Positions 8,985 to 18,085 of a stretch of 64,000 nucleotides of DNA are shown piece after piece. The stretch lies in assembly GCF_003284725.1 (NCBI RefSeq), contig NZ_PGTO01000001.1, positions 186,001-250,000 of the forward strand, read 5' to 3'. This DNA comes from Paramagnetospirillum kuznetsovii (GTDB lineage Bacteria > Pseudomonadota > Alphaproteobacteria > Rhodospirillales > Magnetospirillaceae). Both the position numbers and the translations under genes were made by a program. The notes under the pieces are model-generated. The model had not been told where the DNA came from. It did not search any database and was given only the letters and a program-made list of their open reading frames with translations. Position 1 is the stretch's first letter; every line of letters starts with the position of its first letter.

Positions 8985-9314
8985 TCACTTCTTGGCGCGC
9001 GACTTCTTCTCGTCGATGCCCGAGGTGCCGACGCGACGATCCAGCTCGGCCCAGACCTTGGCCGGATCGATGCCGCAATCGGCCCACAGCACCAGCAGAT
9101 GATACAGGGTGTCGGCGCTTTCGCCCACCAGCTCGTCCTTGCCTTCCGACAGGGCGGCCACCACGGCTTCCACCGCTTCCTCGCCGAATTTCTGGGCGAT
9201 CTTGCCGCGGCCGCGGGAAAACAGCTTGGCGGTATAGGATTTGTCGGGATCGGTGCCCTTGCGGCTTGCGATCACGCCGTAAAGCTCGTCCAGTACGGTT
9301 GCGTCGCGTGCCAT
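8985..9314 (-). CDS. hisE: Phosphoribosyl-ATP pyrophosphatase
   Basis: A 109-residue all-alpha MazG-superfamily enzyme catalysing the second step of histidine synthesis, PR-ATP to PR-AMP. Conserved features include SYTAKLFSRG, KFGEEAVEAVVAAL with the metal-binding EExxE-type helix, and GESADTLYHLLVL. It is a separate polypeptide from HisI, as in most alphaproteobacteria. It lies 95 bp downstream of hisF on the same strand. Confidence 0.95.
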   Translation of the reverse strand: MARDATVLDELYGVIASRKGTDPDKSYTAKLFSRGRGKIAQKFGEEAVEAVVAALSEGKDELVGESADTLYHLLVLWADCGIDPAKVWAELDRRVGTSGIDEKKSRAKK

Positions 9315-9409
9315 GGCCTACCCCCCTCTTCGAAATCGTTCTAAGTTGTAACTTTCCAAGGGCTTTCCCTATCAGAAGGCGCCGCCGCTGTCACCACTCT
9401 CGTGCATAC

Positions 9410-10168
9410 TTAAGGCCGGACGGGAATGCCCGCCGCCCGCATATGAGCCTTGGCCTGGGCGATGGTAAAGGTTCCGAAATGAAAGATGGAGGCGGCCAGC
9501 ACGGCGGTGGCGTGGCCTTCGCGGATGCCGTCCACCAGATGGTCCAAGGTGCCGACCCCGCCCGAGGCGATCACCGGCACCGACACGGCGTCGGCGACGG
9601 CGCGGGTCAGCGGAATGTTGAAGCCCTGCTTGGTGCCGTCGCGATCCATGGAGGTCAGCAGGATTTCCCCCGCCCCGTACTCCACCATGCGCCTTGCCCA
9701 ATCCACCGCGTCGATGCCGGTGGGGTTGCGGCCACCATGGGTGAAGATCTCGAACTTGCCCGGTCCGGTCTGCTTGGCGTCGATGGCGACCACGATGCAT
9801 TGGCTGCCGAATTTCTCGGCCGCCTCGCGGACGAATTCAGGCCGGTGAACGGCGGCGGTATTGATGGAGACCTTGTCGGCCCCGGCCAGCAGCAGCTTGC
9901 GGATATCGTCCACCACCCGGACGCCGCCGCCCACGGTCAGCGGCATGAAGCATTGCTCGGCGGTGCGGCTGACCACGTCGTAGATGGTGTCGCGATTATC
10001 AACGCTGGCGGTGATGTCGAGAAAGGTCAGCTCGTCGGCACCGGCCTTGTCGTAGAGCTTGGCCTGCTCCACCGGATCGCCGGCATCCATCAGATCGACG
10101 AAATTGACACCCTTGACCACCCGGCCGTCCTTGACGTCGAGACAGGGGATGATCCGCATCTTCAGCAT
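9410..10168 (-). CDS. hisF: Imidazole glycerol phosphate synthase cyclase subunit HisF
   Basis: A 252-residue TIM-barrel protein. It starts with [20 protein letters not shown], containing the catalytic Asp11, and the second catalytic Asp lies in VVAIDAKQ. HisF uses ammonia from HisH to convert PRFAR into imidazole glycerol phosphate and AICAR. Two in-frame methionines at the N-terminus (MLKM) make the exact start uncertain by three residues. The 5' end overlaps the hisA stop by seven bases. Confidence 0.97.
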   Translation of the reverse strand: MLKMRIIPCLDVKDGRVVKGVNFVDLMDAGDPVEQAKLYDKAGADELTFLDITASVDNRDTIYDVVSRTAEQCFMPLTVGGGVRVVDDIRKLLLAGADKVSINTAAVHRPEFVREAAEKFGSQCIVVAIDAKQTGPGKFEIFTHGGRNPTGIDAVDWARRMVEYGAGEILLTSMDRDGTKQGFNIPLTRAVADAVSVPVIASGGVGTLDHLVDGIREGHATAVLAASIFHFGTFTIAQAKAHMRAAGIPVRP

Positions 10169-10881
10169 TGGAGCACCCGGATCGCCTCGGCGACATCGAT
10201 GCGGCCGTCATAGATGGCGCGGCCCGATATGACGCCTTCCAGCTTGGGATAAGCCTTCAGCGCCGCCAGATCATCCAGCGAGGAGACGCCGCCCGAGGCG
10301 ATCACCGGAATGGAAATGGCGTCGGCCAGGGCGGCGGTGGCCGCCACATTGGGTCCGGCCAACACGCCGTCGCGGTCGATATCCGTATAGATCAGGGCGG
10401 CGACGCCGCAATCTTCGAATTTGCGCGCCAGCTCCAGCACGGTGAGGTCCGAGGTCTCGGCCCAGCCTTCCACCGCCACCTTGCCGCCCTTGGCGTCGAT
10501 GCCGACCGCCACCCGGCCGGGGAAACACTTGCAGGCGTCCTTGACCAACTGCGGATTCTTCAAGGCGACGGTCCCCAGGATGACCCGGCGGATGCCGCGT
10601 CCCAGCCAGGATTCGATGGTGGCCATGTCGCGGATGCCACCGCCCAATTGAACCGGAACCGAAACGGCGTTCAGGATGGCGTCCACGGCGGCGCCGTTGA
10701 CCGGCTTGCCCTCGAAGGCGCCGTTGAGATCGACCACATGGATCCACTCGGCCCCCGCGTCGGCGAAGCTTTTCGCCTGGGCGCCGGGATCGAGGTTGAA
10801 CACGGTGGCGTCTTCCATCAGGCCGAGCTTGAGCCGAACGCAGGCGCCGTCCTTAAGGTCGATGGCGGGAAACAGGATCAT
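10162..10881 (-). CDS. hisA: Phosphoribosylformimino-5-aminoimidazole carboxamide ribotide isomerase HisA
   Basis: A 239-residue TIM-barrel isomerase of histidine synthesis. [16 protein letters not shown] carries the catalytic Asp8 and VQLGGGIRD the phosphate-binding loop; the second Asp is in [11 protein letters not shown] at 10881 gives the canonical start; longer frames upstream read into the repeat-rich spacer. The gene is separated from hisH by 300 bp of nested inverted repeats, so it may have its own promoter there. Confidence 0.97.
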   Translation of the reverse strand: MILFPAIDLKDGACVRLKLGLMEDATVFNLDPGAQAKSFADAGAEWIHVVDLNGAFEGKPVNGAAVDAILNAVSVPVQLGGGIRDMATIESWLGRGIRRVILGTVALKNPQLVKDACKCFPGRVAVGIDAKGGKVAVEGWAETSDLTVLELARKFEDCGVAALIYTDIDRDGVLAGPNVAATAALADAISIPVIASGGVSSLDDLAALKAYPKLEGVISGRAIYDGRIDVAEAIRVLQC

Positions 10882-11181
10882 GGGGATGAGTCCGGATAAG
10901 AGAAATAAATATGATCCACGAATGAACACGAATGAACACGGATCGAATACAAATCCCGTCTGGGTTTGACAGGGTGCGGAAAAACTCGTTCCCGCCCCCT
11001 TTTATCGTCACCCCCGCGCAGGCGGTGGTCCATGTTGATGCAAGGCTGGGCTTTAGCCACAAAATATTGGGTGGCTGATGCATGGATTCCCGCTTTCGCG
11101 GGAATGACGGGGTTTTTCCGCAGCCCGTTAAACGTCATCTTCTTATATTTGTGTTCATTCGTGTTCATTCGTGGATAACTT
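10882..11181. repeat. Nested inverted-repeat spacer between hisA and hisH (families D and B)
   Basis: No gene is seen. A perfect 24-bp outer inverted repeat, CCACGAATGAACACGAATGA plus ACAC at 10916-10939 and its complement at 11151-11174, encloses a second imperfect pair at 11006-11109 of the family B type (CGTCACCCCCGCG and CGCGGGAATGACG). Between the two layers, GGGTGCGGAAAAAC near 10974 roughly pairs with GTTTTTCCGCAGCCC near 11112. The whole could fold into a long layered hairpin. Confidence 0.85.
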
Positions 11182-11832
11182 CTAAGGCTTCCATTTAAGA
11201 AAGTTCTCAATGACCTGCAAGCCGGTGGCCTGGGACTTTTCGGGGTGGAATTGGCTGCCCACCAGATTGTCGCGCCCCACCATGGCGGTGACGGCACCGC
11301 CATAATCCACATGGGCGAGGCGCTGGGCGGAATCGGCGCAATGGAATTGGTAGGAATGGACGAAATAGGCATGGGCGTCGGGGCTCAGACCCGCCAGCAG
11401 GGGATGCGCTGGGGCATCGGCGACCAGTTGGTTCCAGCCCATATGCGGCACCTTGAGACCCTGGGACTCGACGCCCAGCGGCACCACCTCGCCCTTGATC
11501 CAGCCGAGACCGGCGTGATCGCCGTGCTCGCGGCCGGTGGTGGCCAGCAATTGCATGCCGACGCAAATGCCGAAGAACGGCACGCCCTGGCCCAGCACCC
11601 GGCGCTCCAGCGTCTCGATCATGCCGGGCAGGGCGGCGAGACCGGATTTGCAATCGGCGAAGGCGCCGACCCCGGGCAGTACGATACGCTCGGCCTGGGC
11701 GAGGCGCGCCGCCTCGGCGGTAACCTCGATGGTCAGGTTCAGGCCACGTTCGGCCACCACCCGCTCGAACGCCTTGGCGCAAGAGCGCAGATTGCCGGAT
11801 CCGTAATCGATGATGGCGACCAGGCCGCTCAC
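11182..11832 (-). CDS. hisH: Imidazole glycerol phosphate synthase glutaminase subunit HisH
   Basis: A 216-residue class-I glutamine amidotransferase that supplies ammonia to HisF. The nucleophile is Cys90 in [11 protein letters not shown], and the His-Glu pair is in QFHPEKS near the C-terminus. GTG at 11832 starts [13 protein letters not shown] and overlaps the hisB stop as GTGA; a GGGGGAG Shine-Dalgarno lies just upstream. This supports coupled translation of hisB and hisH. Confidence 0.96.
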   Translation of the reverse strand: MSGLVAIIDYGSGNLRSCAKAFERVVAERGLNLTIEVTAEAARLAQAERIVLPGVGAFADCKSGLAALPGMIETLERRVLGQGVPFFGICVGMQLLATTGREHGDHAGLGWIKGEVVPLGVESQGLKVPHMGWNQLVADAPAHPLLAGLSPDAHAYFVHSYQFHCADSAQRLAHVDYGGAVTAMVGRDNLVGSQFHPEKSQATGLQVIENFLKWKP

Positions 11833-12428
11833 AAGCTCCCCCCAAGGGTTCCCTTGGTGGAGGGAACCGCATCGGCCTTGCGCGGATCGATTTCCACCGC
11901 CGCGCGCAGGGCGCGGGCCAGCGCCTTGAAGCAGCTCTCGACGATGTGGTGGTCGTTGTCGCCATACAGGCATTCCACGTGCAAGGTGGCACCGGCCGCC
12001 TGGGCGAAGGCCTGGAACCATTCCTTGAACAGTTCGGAATCCATGGACCCCAGCCGGTCGCCGGTGAATTTCACCTTCCAGATCAGATAGGGTCGGTTGG
12101 ACAGGTCGAGAGCGACGCGGGTCAGCGCCTCGTCCATGGGCACATAGGCCGAACCATAGCGGGTGATGCCCTTGCGATCGCCCAGGGCCTGGGCCACCGC
12201 CTGACCGATGGCGATTCCCACGTCCTCGGTGGTGTGGTGGGCGTCGATATGCAGGTCGCCCTTGGCCTCGACCTCGAGATCCATCAGCGAGTGGCGCGAC
12301 AACTGTTCCAGCATATGGTCGAGAAACCCGATCCCGGTCTTGACGGCATATTTGCCGCTACCGTCCAGATCAAGCTTGACCGCGATGCTGGTTTCGGTGG
12401 TGTTGCGCGCGATACTGCCCTGGCGCAT
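11829..12428 (-). CDS. hisB: Imidazoleglycerol-phosphate dehydratase HisB
   Basis: A 199-residue monofunctional dehydratase, the usual bacterial length, with no phosphatase domain. The manganese-binding histidine clusters are visible as [14 protein letters not shown] and [13 protein letters not shown]. It converts imidazole glycerol phosphate to imidazole acetol phosphate. ATG at 12428 has an AGGAGGA Shine-Dalgarno. It is the first gene of the minus-strand histidine group here and is divergent from the protease gene across 157 bp. Confidence 0.96.
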   Translation of the reverse strand: MRQGSIARNTTETSIAVKLDLDGSGKYAVKTGIGFLDHMLEQLSRHSLMDLEVEAKGDLHIDAHHTTEDVGIAIGQAVAQALGDRKGITRYGSAYVPMDEALTRVALDLSNRPYLIWKVKFTGDRLGSMDSELFKEWFQAFAQAAGATLHVECLYGDNDHHIVESCFKALARALRAAVEIDPRKADAVPSTKGTLGGSL

Positions 12429-12488
12429 GGAATCCTCCTGGAACGAAGATTTCTCTAGTAGCAGCAATGGGGGCTGATGGGAAGGGTT

Positions 12489-12499
12489 GGGGGGGGGGG
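12489..12499. repeat. Homopolymeric tract of eleven G
   Basis: Eleven consecutive G residues occur in the divergent hisB/protease spacer, about 20-30 bp upstream of a candidate promoter. Tracts of this length are prone to slippage during replication. See the finding on possible phase variation. Confidence 0.8.
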
Positions 12500-12517
12500 A
12501 AAGGGTTGGGGCGGAAA

Positions 12518-12548
12518 TTGTGGCCCGGGCCGAATTATTGTATATAAT
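12518..12548 (+). promoter_or_regulatory. Candidate sigma-70-type promoter for the serine protease gene
   Basis: A perfect TATAAT at 12543-12548 lies 37 bases before the protease ATG. TTGTGG at 12518-12523 could be the -35, with a longish 19-base spacer. The A+T-rich hexamer stands out in this GC-rich genome. Confidence 0.5.
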
Positions 12549-12585
12549 GGCCTTGCCGCAACCTTTGGCGTTATTCGGGGGTCGT

Positions 12586-14172
12586 ATGAGGGCCAGGACG
12601 TTGGGGAGGCTGGGGCTCGTTCTGACCCTGCTGCTGGCCGGTCCGGCGCATGCGGCGGACCAGCACGCCGCCGACCTGCGTGCTCTGCTGGACAATGCCC
12701 GCGCCGCCGAACCGGACGCCGCCGACCTTACCCCCATGGCCATCGCTCCGGCCACCAGCCAACAATTGCTGCGCCAGGGCGATATCGACTTCCAGTTCTC
12801 CGTCGGCATCGACCTGCCCATCGATTTGCAGCCCAAGCCGCTTTCGTCCACCGTGGCCGGTCCCATGGCCGAGACCGGCCGCCATGTCATCGTGTTCGAC
12901 GTGGCCCTGGCCAAGGCTTCGCGCAAGGTCCGCGATGTCCAGGGCATGGAATCGCAGAAGGTGGTGGAAATGGTGCGCCGCGAGAACCCGGCCTATAAGC
13001 GCGCCCTTGCCGAATTGGATAAGGCGGGACTGCGGGCCGAGCGCTATGCCGACAAGAACCAGCCGATTCCGCCCAAGATCGCCAATATCCTCGACACCAC
13101 CCAGGCCAAGCTGGCATCCATCCCGCCGTTCCTGGAAACACCGGTCTACGGCAAGTACACCTACAAGGCCGCCGACGTGGACGCCCAGAAGACCCTGACC
13201 GTCCATTATTACGTCATCGACAAGCAGGCCAAGCGCTACATCAAGTCGACCTTCGACGTGATGGAGGCGCAGCACTTCATCATGGCCTACGACATGGCCG
13301 ACACCGACCCCAACAAGGGCCGCATCCACGCCGATCATTCCTTCGAGAAGGATGTGCGCGACTGGGAGCGCGCCGCCGTCATCGTGCCGTTGTCCAAGTT
13401 GCTGAACCATGCCCTGCAGCGTCAGGGCGAGGCGCGAAGCTTCACCTCGGTCCAGCCGCTGCTGGCCGAATTGGCCCGCGACCGAAGCACCGCCGCCGCC
13501 CGGCTGGAATCCGAGCGCTTCGACGCCCGCCCCTTGAACGATCCCCGCTTCGACAGCGTCGTCGCCATCTTCCGCCACAACGCCCTGGGCAGCGGTTTTT
13601 ATGTGCGCTCCAACATCGTCATGACCAACTGGCATGTGGTCAATGGCAGCGACATCGTCGAGCTGAAGCGCTATGACGGCCGCGAGACCTTTGGTCAGGT
13701 CATCGCCCGCGACACCCGGCTGGATCTCGCTTTGATCAAGGTCCAAGATCGCGGCCGCCCGGTGGAGTTCGCACAAGGCCGCGAGATCAAGCCCGGCGAC
13801 GTGACCGAGGTCATCGGCCATCCCAACGGCTATGCCTTTACCATAACCCGTGGTCTGGTCAGTGGGATCAGGCGATTGAAACCCGCCATCATGGAGGGGG
13901 TCAATGAGCGGGACTCCCTGCGCAACGTTCCCAATTACAGCACACCTCATCATAAGGACGGGGTGCTCTATATCCAGACGGACGCCGCCATCAACAACGG
14001 CAATTCCGGTGGCCCCATGTTCGTCGGCAACAAGGTGGTGGGAATTTCCGATTGGGGCCAGTTGGAGAAGCTCAGGTCCGACAGCGCCGTCACCAAGGTT
14101 CCGGGCCTGAACTTCACCGTCCATTATTCCGAAGCCCAGCGCTTCATCACCGACGCCCTTAAGGGAGAGTAG
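12586..14172 (+). CDS. Secreted trypsin-like (S1C/HtrA-type) serine protease with a large unknown N-terminal domain
   Basis: A 528-residue protein. Signal peptide 1-23 (cleavage near AHA-AD) predicts a periplasmic location. Residues about 24-310 have no domain I recognise. The C-terminal part has a chymotrypsin-fold protease with the triad His350 (TNWHVV), Asp380 ([11 protein letters not shown]) and Ser474 (NNGNSGGPM). There is no PDZ domain, unlike DegP/DegS. ATG at 12586 follows a GGGGG ribosome site; an in-frame ATG at 12547 would bury the signal peptide. It is followed two bases later by a TraT-like lipoprotein gene. Confidence 0.8.
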   Translation: MRARTLGRLGLVLTLLLAGPAHAADQHAADLRALLDNARAAEPDAADLTPMAIAPATSQQLLRQGDIDFQFSVGIDLPIDLQPKPLSSTVAGPMAETGRHVIVFDVALAKASRKVRDVQGMESQKVVEMVRRENPAYKRALAELDKAGLRAERYADKNQPIPPKIANILDTTQAKLASIPPFLETPVYGKYTYKAADVDAQKTLTVHYYVIDKQAKRYIKSTFDVMEAQHFIMAYDMADTDPNKGRIHADHSFEKDVRDWERAAVIVPLSKLLNHALQRQGEARSFTSVQPLLAELARDRSTAAARLESERFDARPLNDPRFDSVVAIFRHNALGSGFYVRSNIVMTNWHVVNGSDIVELKRYDGRETFGQVIARDTRLDLALIKVQDRGRPVEFAQGREIKPGDVTEVIGHPNGYAFTITRGLVSGIRRLKPAIMEGVNERDSLRNVPNYSTPHHKDGVLYIQTDAAINNGNSGGPMFVGNKVVGISDWGQLEKLRSDSAVTKVPGLNFTVHYSEAQRFITDALKGE

Positions 14173-14174
14173 TC

Positions 14175-14921
14175 ATGTCCCTGGACCGACGCGCCTTCAT
14201 GGTCACCGGACTCGCCGCCCTGGCGGCGGGCTGCCAAAGGGAGAACCGGGGCGACATGGTGGTGGATTCCACCACCGGCCGCATGTACGGCATGCGCAGC
14301 GACAGCCTGCCCATCTTCACCGATCCCTCGCTGTTTCCCAACCGCCGCCTCAAGCTGACGGTCCGCAACATGTCGGGCGATTCCATATGGGATTTGGATT
14401 CCACCCGCGAGAATCTCTATCGCGTCTTTCTCGACAAGGGCTATGACCGCTCCAATGGGTCGGATTTCGGTCTCAAGATCGATCTGGCGGTGATCCGCTC
14501 GCAGCAGTTCGACCGGACCATGCTGTCGGAATACGCCTTCCTGGGCGGGGCGGGCGGCGCGGTGGCGGGCGGCACCGCGGGCGGATTCACCCCCACCGGA
14601 GTGGGCGGCGGCGCCGGTATCGGACTGGCGGCGGGCCTGGCGCTTGGGGCCATCGCCGGTTACTTCAACACCGACAGCATTTACGTGGTGGTCACCGAGG
14701 CCACCTTCGGCATCCGTCGCGACAGCACCAAGCCGCGACGGGTGGTGACTTTCGAGGGCAGCCCCCGCGTCGAGGAATGGGAGGAGCGCGGCTACGACGC
14801 CTTCCGCAAGACCCAAAGGGTGATGATCGCCAATTACGGCGGCGGCCGTGGAATCACCCAGGCCGAGATCGCCCAGGATATCCGTGAACGCCAAATTCGC
14901 TCGCTGAGCAGTTTCTTATAG
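14175..14921 (+). CDS. TraT-like lipoprotein (complement-resistance protein family), tentative
   Basis: A 248-residue protein with a short signal sequence ending in LAAGC (lipobox, Cys20). The middle has a small GxxGDxxWDLDSTRENLYRVFLDKGY-type segment resembling the TraT amino-terminal region, then a strongly Gly/Ala-rich hydrophobic stretch (about 120-165) and a VVVTEATFGIRR strand. This layout resembles TraT family outer membrane lipoproteins. The identification is by overall pattern only. The gene begins two bases after the protease stop and is surely co-transcribed with it. Confidence 0.6.
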   Translation: MSLDRRAFMVTGLAALAAGCQRENRGDMVVDSTTGRMYGMRSDSLPIFTDPSLFPNRRLKLTVRNMSGDSIWDLDSTRENLYRVFLDKGYDRSNGSDFGLKIDLAVIRSQQFDRTMLSEYAFLGGAGGAVAGGTAGGFTPTGVGGGAGIGLAAGLALGAIAGYFNTDSIYVVVTEATFGIRRDSTKPRRVVTFEGSPRVEEWEERGYDAFRKTQRVMIANYGGGRGITQAEIAQDIRERQIRSLSSFL

Positions 14922-15090
14922 CCCCTCAATCGGCGGGCGGGTTTCTCCGAAACCCTTGCCTCCCGCGGCACGAGCCGCGCCGGGCATTGCCCGCAACTCC
15001 TCGCTCATGGCTCGTCGAGATAACCCCGCCCTTCCCTAACGCCCGCAAACGTCCTATCTCTTGGCCGAGACTTGCAGCAGCGGAGCGGTC

Positions 15091-15639
15091 ATGTCCGAAG
15101 AGAAACTTCCCAGCTGGCACGGCACCACCATTTTATGCGTGCGCAAATCAGGCCGAGTGGTCATCGCCGGTGACGGTCAGGTCAGCTTAGGGAGCACCGT
15201 GATCAAGGCCAATGCCCGCAAGGTGCGCAAGGTGGGCGGCGATTCCATCCTGGTGGGTTTCGCCGGTGCCACCGCTGACGCCTTCACCCTGCTGGAACGC
15301 CTGGAAGCCAAGCTGGAGAAGCATCCCGGCCAACTGACACGGGCCTGCGTCGAGCTGGCCAAGGACTGGCGCACCGACCGTTATCTGCGCAAGCTGGAAG
15401 CCATGATGGCGGTGGCGGACAAGGACGTCTCGCTGGTGCTGACCGGCCAGGGCGACGTCTTGGAGCCTGAAGACGGGCTGATCGGCATCGGATCGGGCGG
15501 CAATTACGCCCTGGCCGCCGCCCGCGCCCTGATCGACGTGGACGGTCTGGACGCCGAGGCCATCGCCCGCAAATCCATGGCCATCGCCGCCGGAATCTGC
15601 GTCTACACCAACGGCAACATCATCGTGGAATCCCTATGA
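15091..15639 (+). CDS. hslV: ATP-dependent protease subunit HslV (ClpQ)
   Basis: A 182-residue proteasome-beta-type peptidase. Self-processing after Gly11 would expose the catalytic threonine of TTILCVRK. The substrate-channel and structural motifs [13 protein letters not shown] and [14 protein letters not shown] are all present. HslV forms a double hexameric ring capped by HslU. The stop codon overlaps the hslU start as ATGA, so synthesis of the two subunits is coupled. Confidence 0.97.
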   Translation: MSEEKLPSWHGTTILCVRKSGRVVIAGDGQVSLGSTVIKANARKVRKVGGDSILVGFAGATADAFTLLERLEAKLEKHPGQLTRACVELAKDWRTDRYLRKLEAMMAVADKDVSLVLTGQGDVLEPEDGLIGIGSGGNYALAAARALIDVDGLDAEAIARKSMAIAAGICVYTNGNIIVESL

Positions 15640-16958
15640 CCCCCGCCTTTTCCCCCCGTGAGATCGTCTCGGAACTGGACCGCTACATCGTCGGCCAGCA
15701 TGACGCCAAGCGCGCCGTCGCCGTGGCGTTGCGCAACCGCTGGCGCCGCCAGCAGCTCAGCGAGGCGCTGCGGGAAGAGGTGCTGCCTAAGAATATCCTG
15801 ATGATCGGGCCGACCGGCGTCGGCAAGACCGAGATCGCCCGGCGCCTCGCCCGTCTCGCCCAGGCCCCCTTCCTCAAGGTGGAGGCCACCAAGTTCACCG
15901 AGGTGGGCTATGTGGGCCGCGATGTCGAGCAGATCGTGCGCGACATCATGGAAGTCGCCATCACCATGACGCGCGACCGCCTGCGCAAGCAGGTGGCCGC
16001 CAAGGCGGAGATCGCCGCCGAGGAGCGCCTGCTGGACGCCCTGGTGGGCGATGGCGCCAGCGCCGAGACCCGCCAGAAGTTCCGCAAGATGCTGCGCGAA
16101 GGCAGCCTGGACGACAAGGAGGTGGAGCTTCAACTGGCCGAATCCGGCGGCGGCGGCCTGCCCACCTTCGACATTCCCGGCATGCCGGGCGCCCAGATGG
16201 GCATGCTCAACCTCAACGACCTGCTGGGCAAGCTGGGCGGCGGCCGCACCAAGCCGCGCAAGCTTTCGGTCAAGGACGCCCTGGCCCAGTTGACCGCCGA
16301 GGAATCCGACAAGCTGCTGGACCAGGACAAGGTGGTCAAGGACGCCATCTGGGCGGTGGAGAACAACGGCATCGTCTTCATCGACGAGATCGACAAGATC
16401 TGCGCCCGCTCGGCCGAGCACCATGTGGGCGGCGATGTCAGCCGCGAGGGTGTCCAGCGCGACCTGCTGCCGTTGATCGAAGGCACCACCGTCGCCACCA
16501 AGCACGGATCGGTCAAGACCGACCATATCCTGTTCATCGCGTCCGGCGCCTTCCATCTGGCCAAGCCGTCGGACCTGCTGCCCGAACTGCAAGGCCGCCT
16601 GCCCATCCGGGTCGAGCTGAAGCCTTTGACCCGCGACGATCTGGTGCGCATCCTCACCGAGCCGGAAGCCAGCCTGATCAAGCAATACGAGGCCCTGCTC
16701 GCCACCGAGGAGGTCATCCTGTCCTTCGAGGACGGCGCCATCGACGCCATCGCCGATCTGGCCGCCGAGATCAATTCCACGGTGGAGAATATCGGCGCCC
16801 GGCGCCTGCAGACGGTGATGGAACGGCTGCTGGAAGAGATCAGCTTCTCCGCCCCCGACCAGACGCCCGGCACCAAGACGGTGATTACCGCCGAATTGGT
16901 GCGCGAACGGGTGGGCGAACTGGCCAAGACCGCCGATCTCGCCAAGTTCATCCTGTAA
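15636..16958 (+). CDS. hslU: ATP-dependent protease ATPase subunit HslU (ClpY)
   Basis: A 440-residue AAA+ unfoldase. Walker A is GPTGVGKT at residues 58-65; Walker B is [11 protein letters not shown]; the pore loop GYVGRD and the intermediate I-domain (about 110-235) are present. The C-terminal tail LAKFIL ends as expected for docking into HslV. It is co-transcribed with hslV. Confidence 0.97.
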   Translation: MTPAFSPREIVSELDRYIVGQHDAKRAVAVALRNRWRRQQLSEALREEVLPKNILMIGPTGVGKTEIARRLARLAQAPFLKVEATKFTEVGYVGRDVEQIVRDIMEVAITMTRDRLRKQVAAKAEIAAEERLLDALVGDGASAETRQKFRKMLREGSLDDKEVELQLAESGGGGLPTFDIPGMPGAQMGMLNLNDLLGKLGGGRTKPRKLSVKDALAQLTAEESDKLLDQDKVVKDAIWAVENNGIVFIDEIDKICARSAEHHVGGDVSREGVQRDLLPLIEGTTVATKHGSVKTDHILFIASGAFHLAKPSDLLPELQGRLPIRVELKPLTRDDLVRILTEPEASLIKQYEALLATEEVILSFEDGAIDAIADLAAEINSTVENIGARRLQTVMERLLEEISFSAPDQTPGTKTVITAELVRERVGELAKTADLAKFIL

Positions 16959-16968
16959 CCTTCCCCGC

Positions 16969-17040
16969 CGTCATTCCCGCGAAAGCGGGAATCCCATGAT
17001 CCAGGCGTCGCCATGGACCCCCGCTTTCGCGGGGGTGACG
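16969..17040. repeat. Family B inverted repeat, copy 2
   Basis: CGTCATTCCCGCGAAAGCGG begins the left arm and CCCCGCTTTCGCGGGGGTGACG the right. Each arm is itself a hairpin, and the pair is also complementary. Related copies are at 11006-11109 and 30479-30582. It starts 11 bases after the hslU stop and could end that transcript. Confidence 0.85.
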
Positions 17041-17057
17041 GCAATCCTCAATCTGAT

Positions 17058-17073
17058 TATGATCTCAATCATA
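17058..17073. promoter_or_regulatory. FNR/CRP-like palindromic operator upstream of the Crp/Fnr gene
   Basis: TATGAT-CTCA-ATCATA is a perfect 6-bp inverted repeat with a four-base centre, the geometry of FNR-class sites (TTGAT-N4-ATCAA). It ends 15 bases before the ATG of the Crp/Fnr gene, a position suited to negative autoregulation. Binding is inferred. Confidence 0.55.
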
Positions 17074-17088
17074 GTTTGGGGCGCGTGC

Positions 17089-17673
17089 ATGGCCGGGGAC
17101 TGGCATCATCTGTTCAAGGGAATCCGCACCCGCTCGGTCTCCCTGGCGGCGGGCGAGACCCTGTTCGCCGTCGGCGAAGAAGCGCGGTCGCTGTTTCATG
17201 TGGAACGCGGCCGCATCCTGGTATCGCGCCACGGCGTCACCCTGCATCGCGCCGAGGCGGGGGAATTGCTGGCCGAGGCTTCGCTGTTCGCCCCGGTCTT
17301 CGATTGCGACGCGGTGGCGGATATCCCGTCACGGGTCGAGATCTTTCCCAAGGCGGCGGTGCTTTTGCATCTGTCCGCCCATCCCCAGATCAATCTGGCG
17401 TTTTCCGCCGCTCTCGCCCGGCAGGTGCAAGCCCTGCGCGGCCGGTTGGAGATCACCCGGCTGAAAAGCGCCCGCGAGCGGGTGGTCGTCTGGCTGATCC
17501 AGGGCGGCGCCATGGATTCCACCATCCGGCTGGACCGGCCGCTGCTGGCCGTCGCCGCCGAACTGGGCCTGACTCACGAGGCCCTGTATCGGACGCTGGC
17601 CCGACTGGTCGCCGACGGTCGGCTGGAACGGCCGGGCCAGGGCCTATTCCGGCTGGTCCAGCACGGCCAATAG
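17089..17673 (+). CDS. Crp/Fnr family transcriptional regulator
   Basis: A 194-residue regulator: cyclic-nucleotide-binding-like beta barrel at about 15-110, long dimer helix, and a winged helix C-terminal domain (LLAVAAELGLTHEALYRTLARLVADG is the helix-turn-helix). No FNR-type N-terminal cysteine cluster is present, so oxygen sensing by Fe-S is unlikely. The effector is unknown. ATG at 17089 is chosen because frames upstream run through the repeat. The last 30 bases overlap the convergent XRE gene. Confidence 0.85.
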   Translation: MAGDWHHLFKGIRTRSVSLAAGETLFAVGEEARSLFHVERGRILVSRHGVTLHRAEAGELLAEASLFAPVFDCDAVADIPSRVEIFPKAAVLLHLSAHPQINLAFSAALARQVQALRGRLEITRLKSARERVVVWLIQGGAMDSTIRLDRPLLAVAAELGLTHEALYRTLARLVADGRLERPGQGLFRLVQHGQ

Positions 17674-18009
17674 CAGCGCCACCTTGTCGTCCGGCATCTT
17701 GCGCAGATCGGCGCCCAGCCGGTTGGCCAGTTCCGTCTTGGCGGGCGACAGGCCGGAGGTGTCCAGGGTCACCTTGGGGTGCGACAGCTCGGCCAGGGTC
17801 TTCAGCTCCTCCGCCTCGTCCCAGATGCAGTCGAGATAGCCGCAGATCTGCATGACAAGACCGGGAGCGGGCTTGCCGCGATGGCCGTGTTCCAGCGCCG
17901 ACAGATAGGCGGCCGAAACGTTGAGATCGGCCGCCATTTGCTTGAGCTGGATGCCCTTGGCGTCGCGCAGCGCCCGGATCTTGGCGCCGAACGGCGTCAT
18001 GCCTGACAT
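17644..18009 (-). CDS. XRE-type helix-turn-helix transcriptional regulator
   Basis: A 121-residue protein with an N-terminal Cro/C1 helix-turn-helix (about 5-62: LKQMAADLNVSAAYLSALEHG) followed by a short helical region (about 70-121). A GKPAPGLVMQICGYL segment follows the DNA-binding domain. The 3' end overlaps the convergent Crp/Fnr gene by 30 bp. The family C palindrome directly upstream at 18011-18073 occupies where its promoter should be. Its target is unknown. Confidence 0.88.
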   Translation of the reverse strand: MSGMTPFGAKIRALRDAKGIQLKQMAADLNVSAAYLSALEHGHRGKPAPGLVMQICGYLDCIWDEAEELKTLAELSHPKVTLDTSGLSPAKTELANRLGADLRKMPDDKVALLLAVLDQPE

Positions 18010-18010
18010 T

Positions 18011-18073
18011 GCGGGCGGGACGCCCGCGCTCCGAATAGAGCGACGTCACCAGGGGCGCGGGCGTCCCGCCCGC
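18011..18073. repeat. Family C inverted repeat, copy 1
   Basis: Perfect 19-bp arms, GCGGGCGGGACGCCCGCGC at 18011-18029 and its complement at 18055-18073, flank a 25-base spacer. The left arm also contains its own GGGCGGGACGCCC self-complementarity. A related, larger copy is at 22360-22447. Confidence 0.9.
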
Positions 18074-18085
18074 CTGGACCTCCGT

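Noticed and set aside
17041-17088. Longer Crp/Fnr protein beginning within the family B repeat
   Set aside because: The extra residues would be encoded by the repeat and the operator-like palindrome. The ATG at 17089 gives the family's normal N-terminus.
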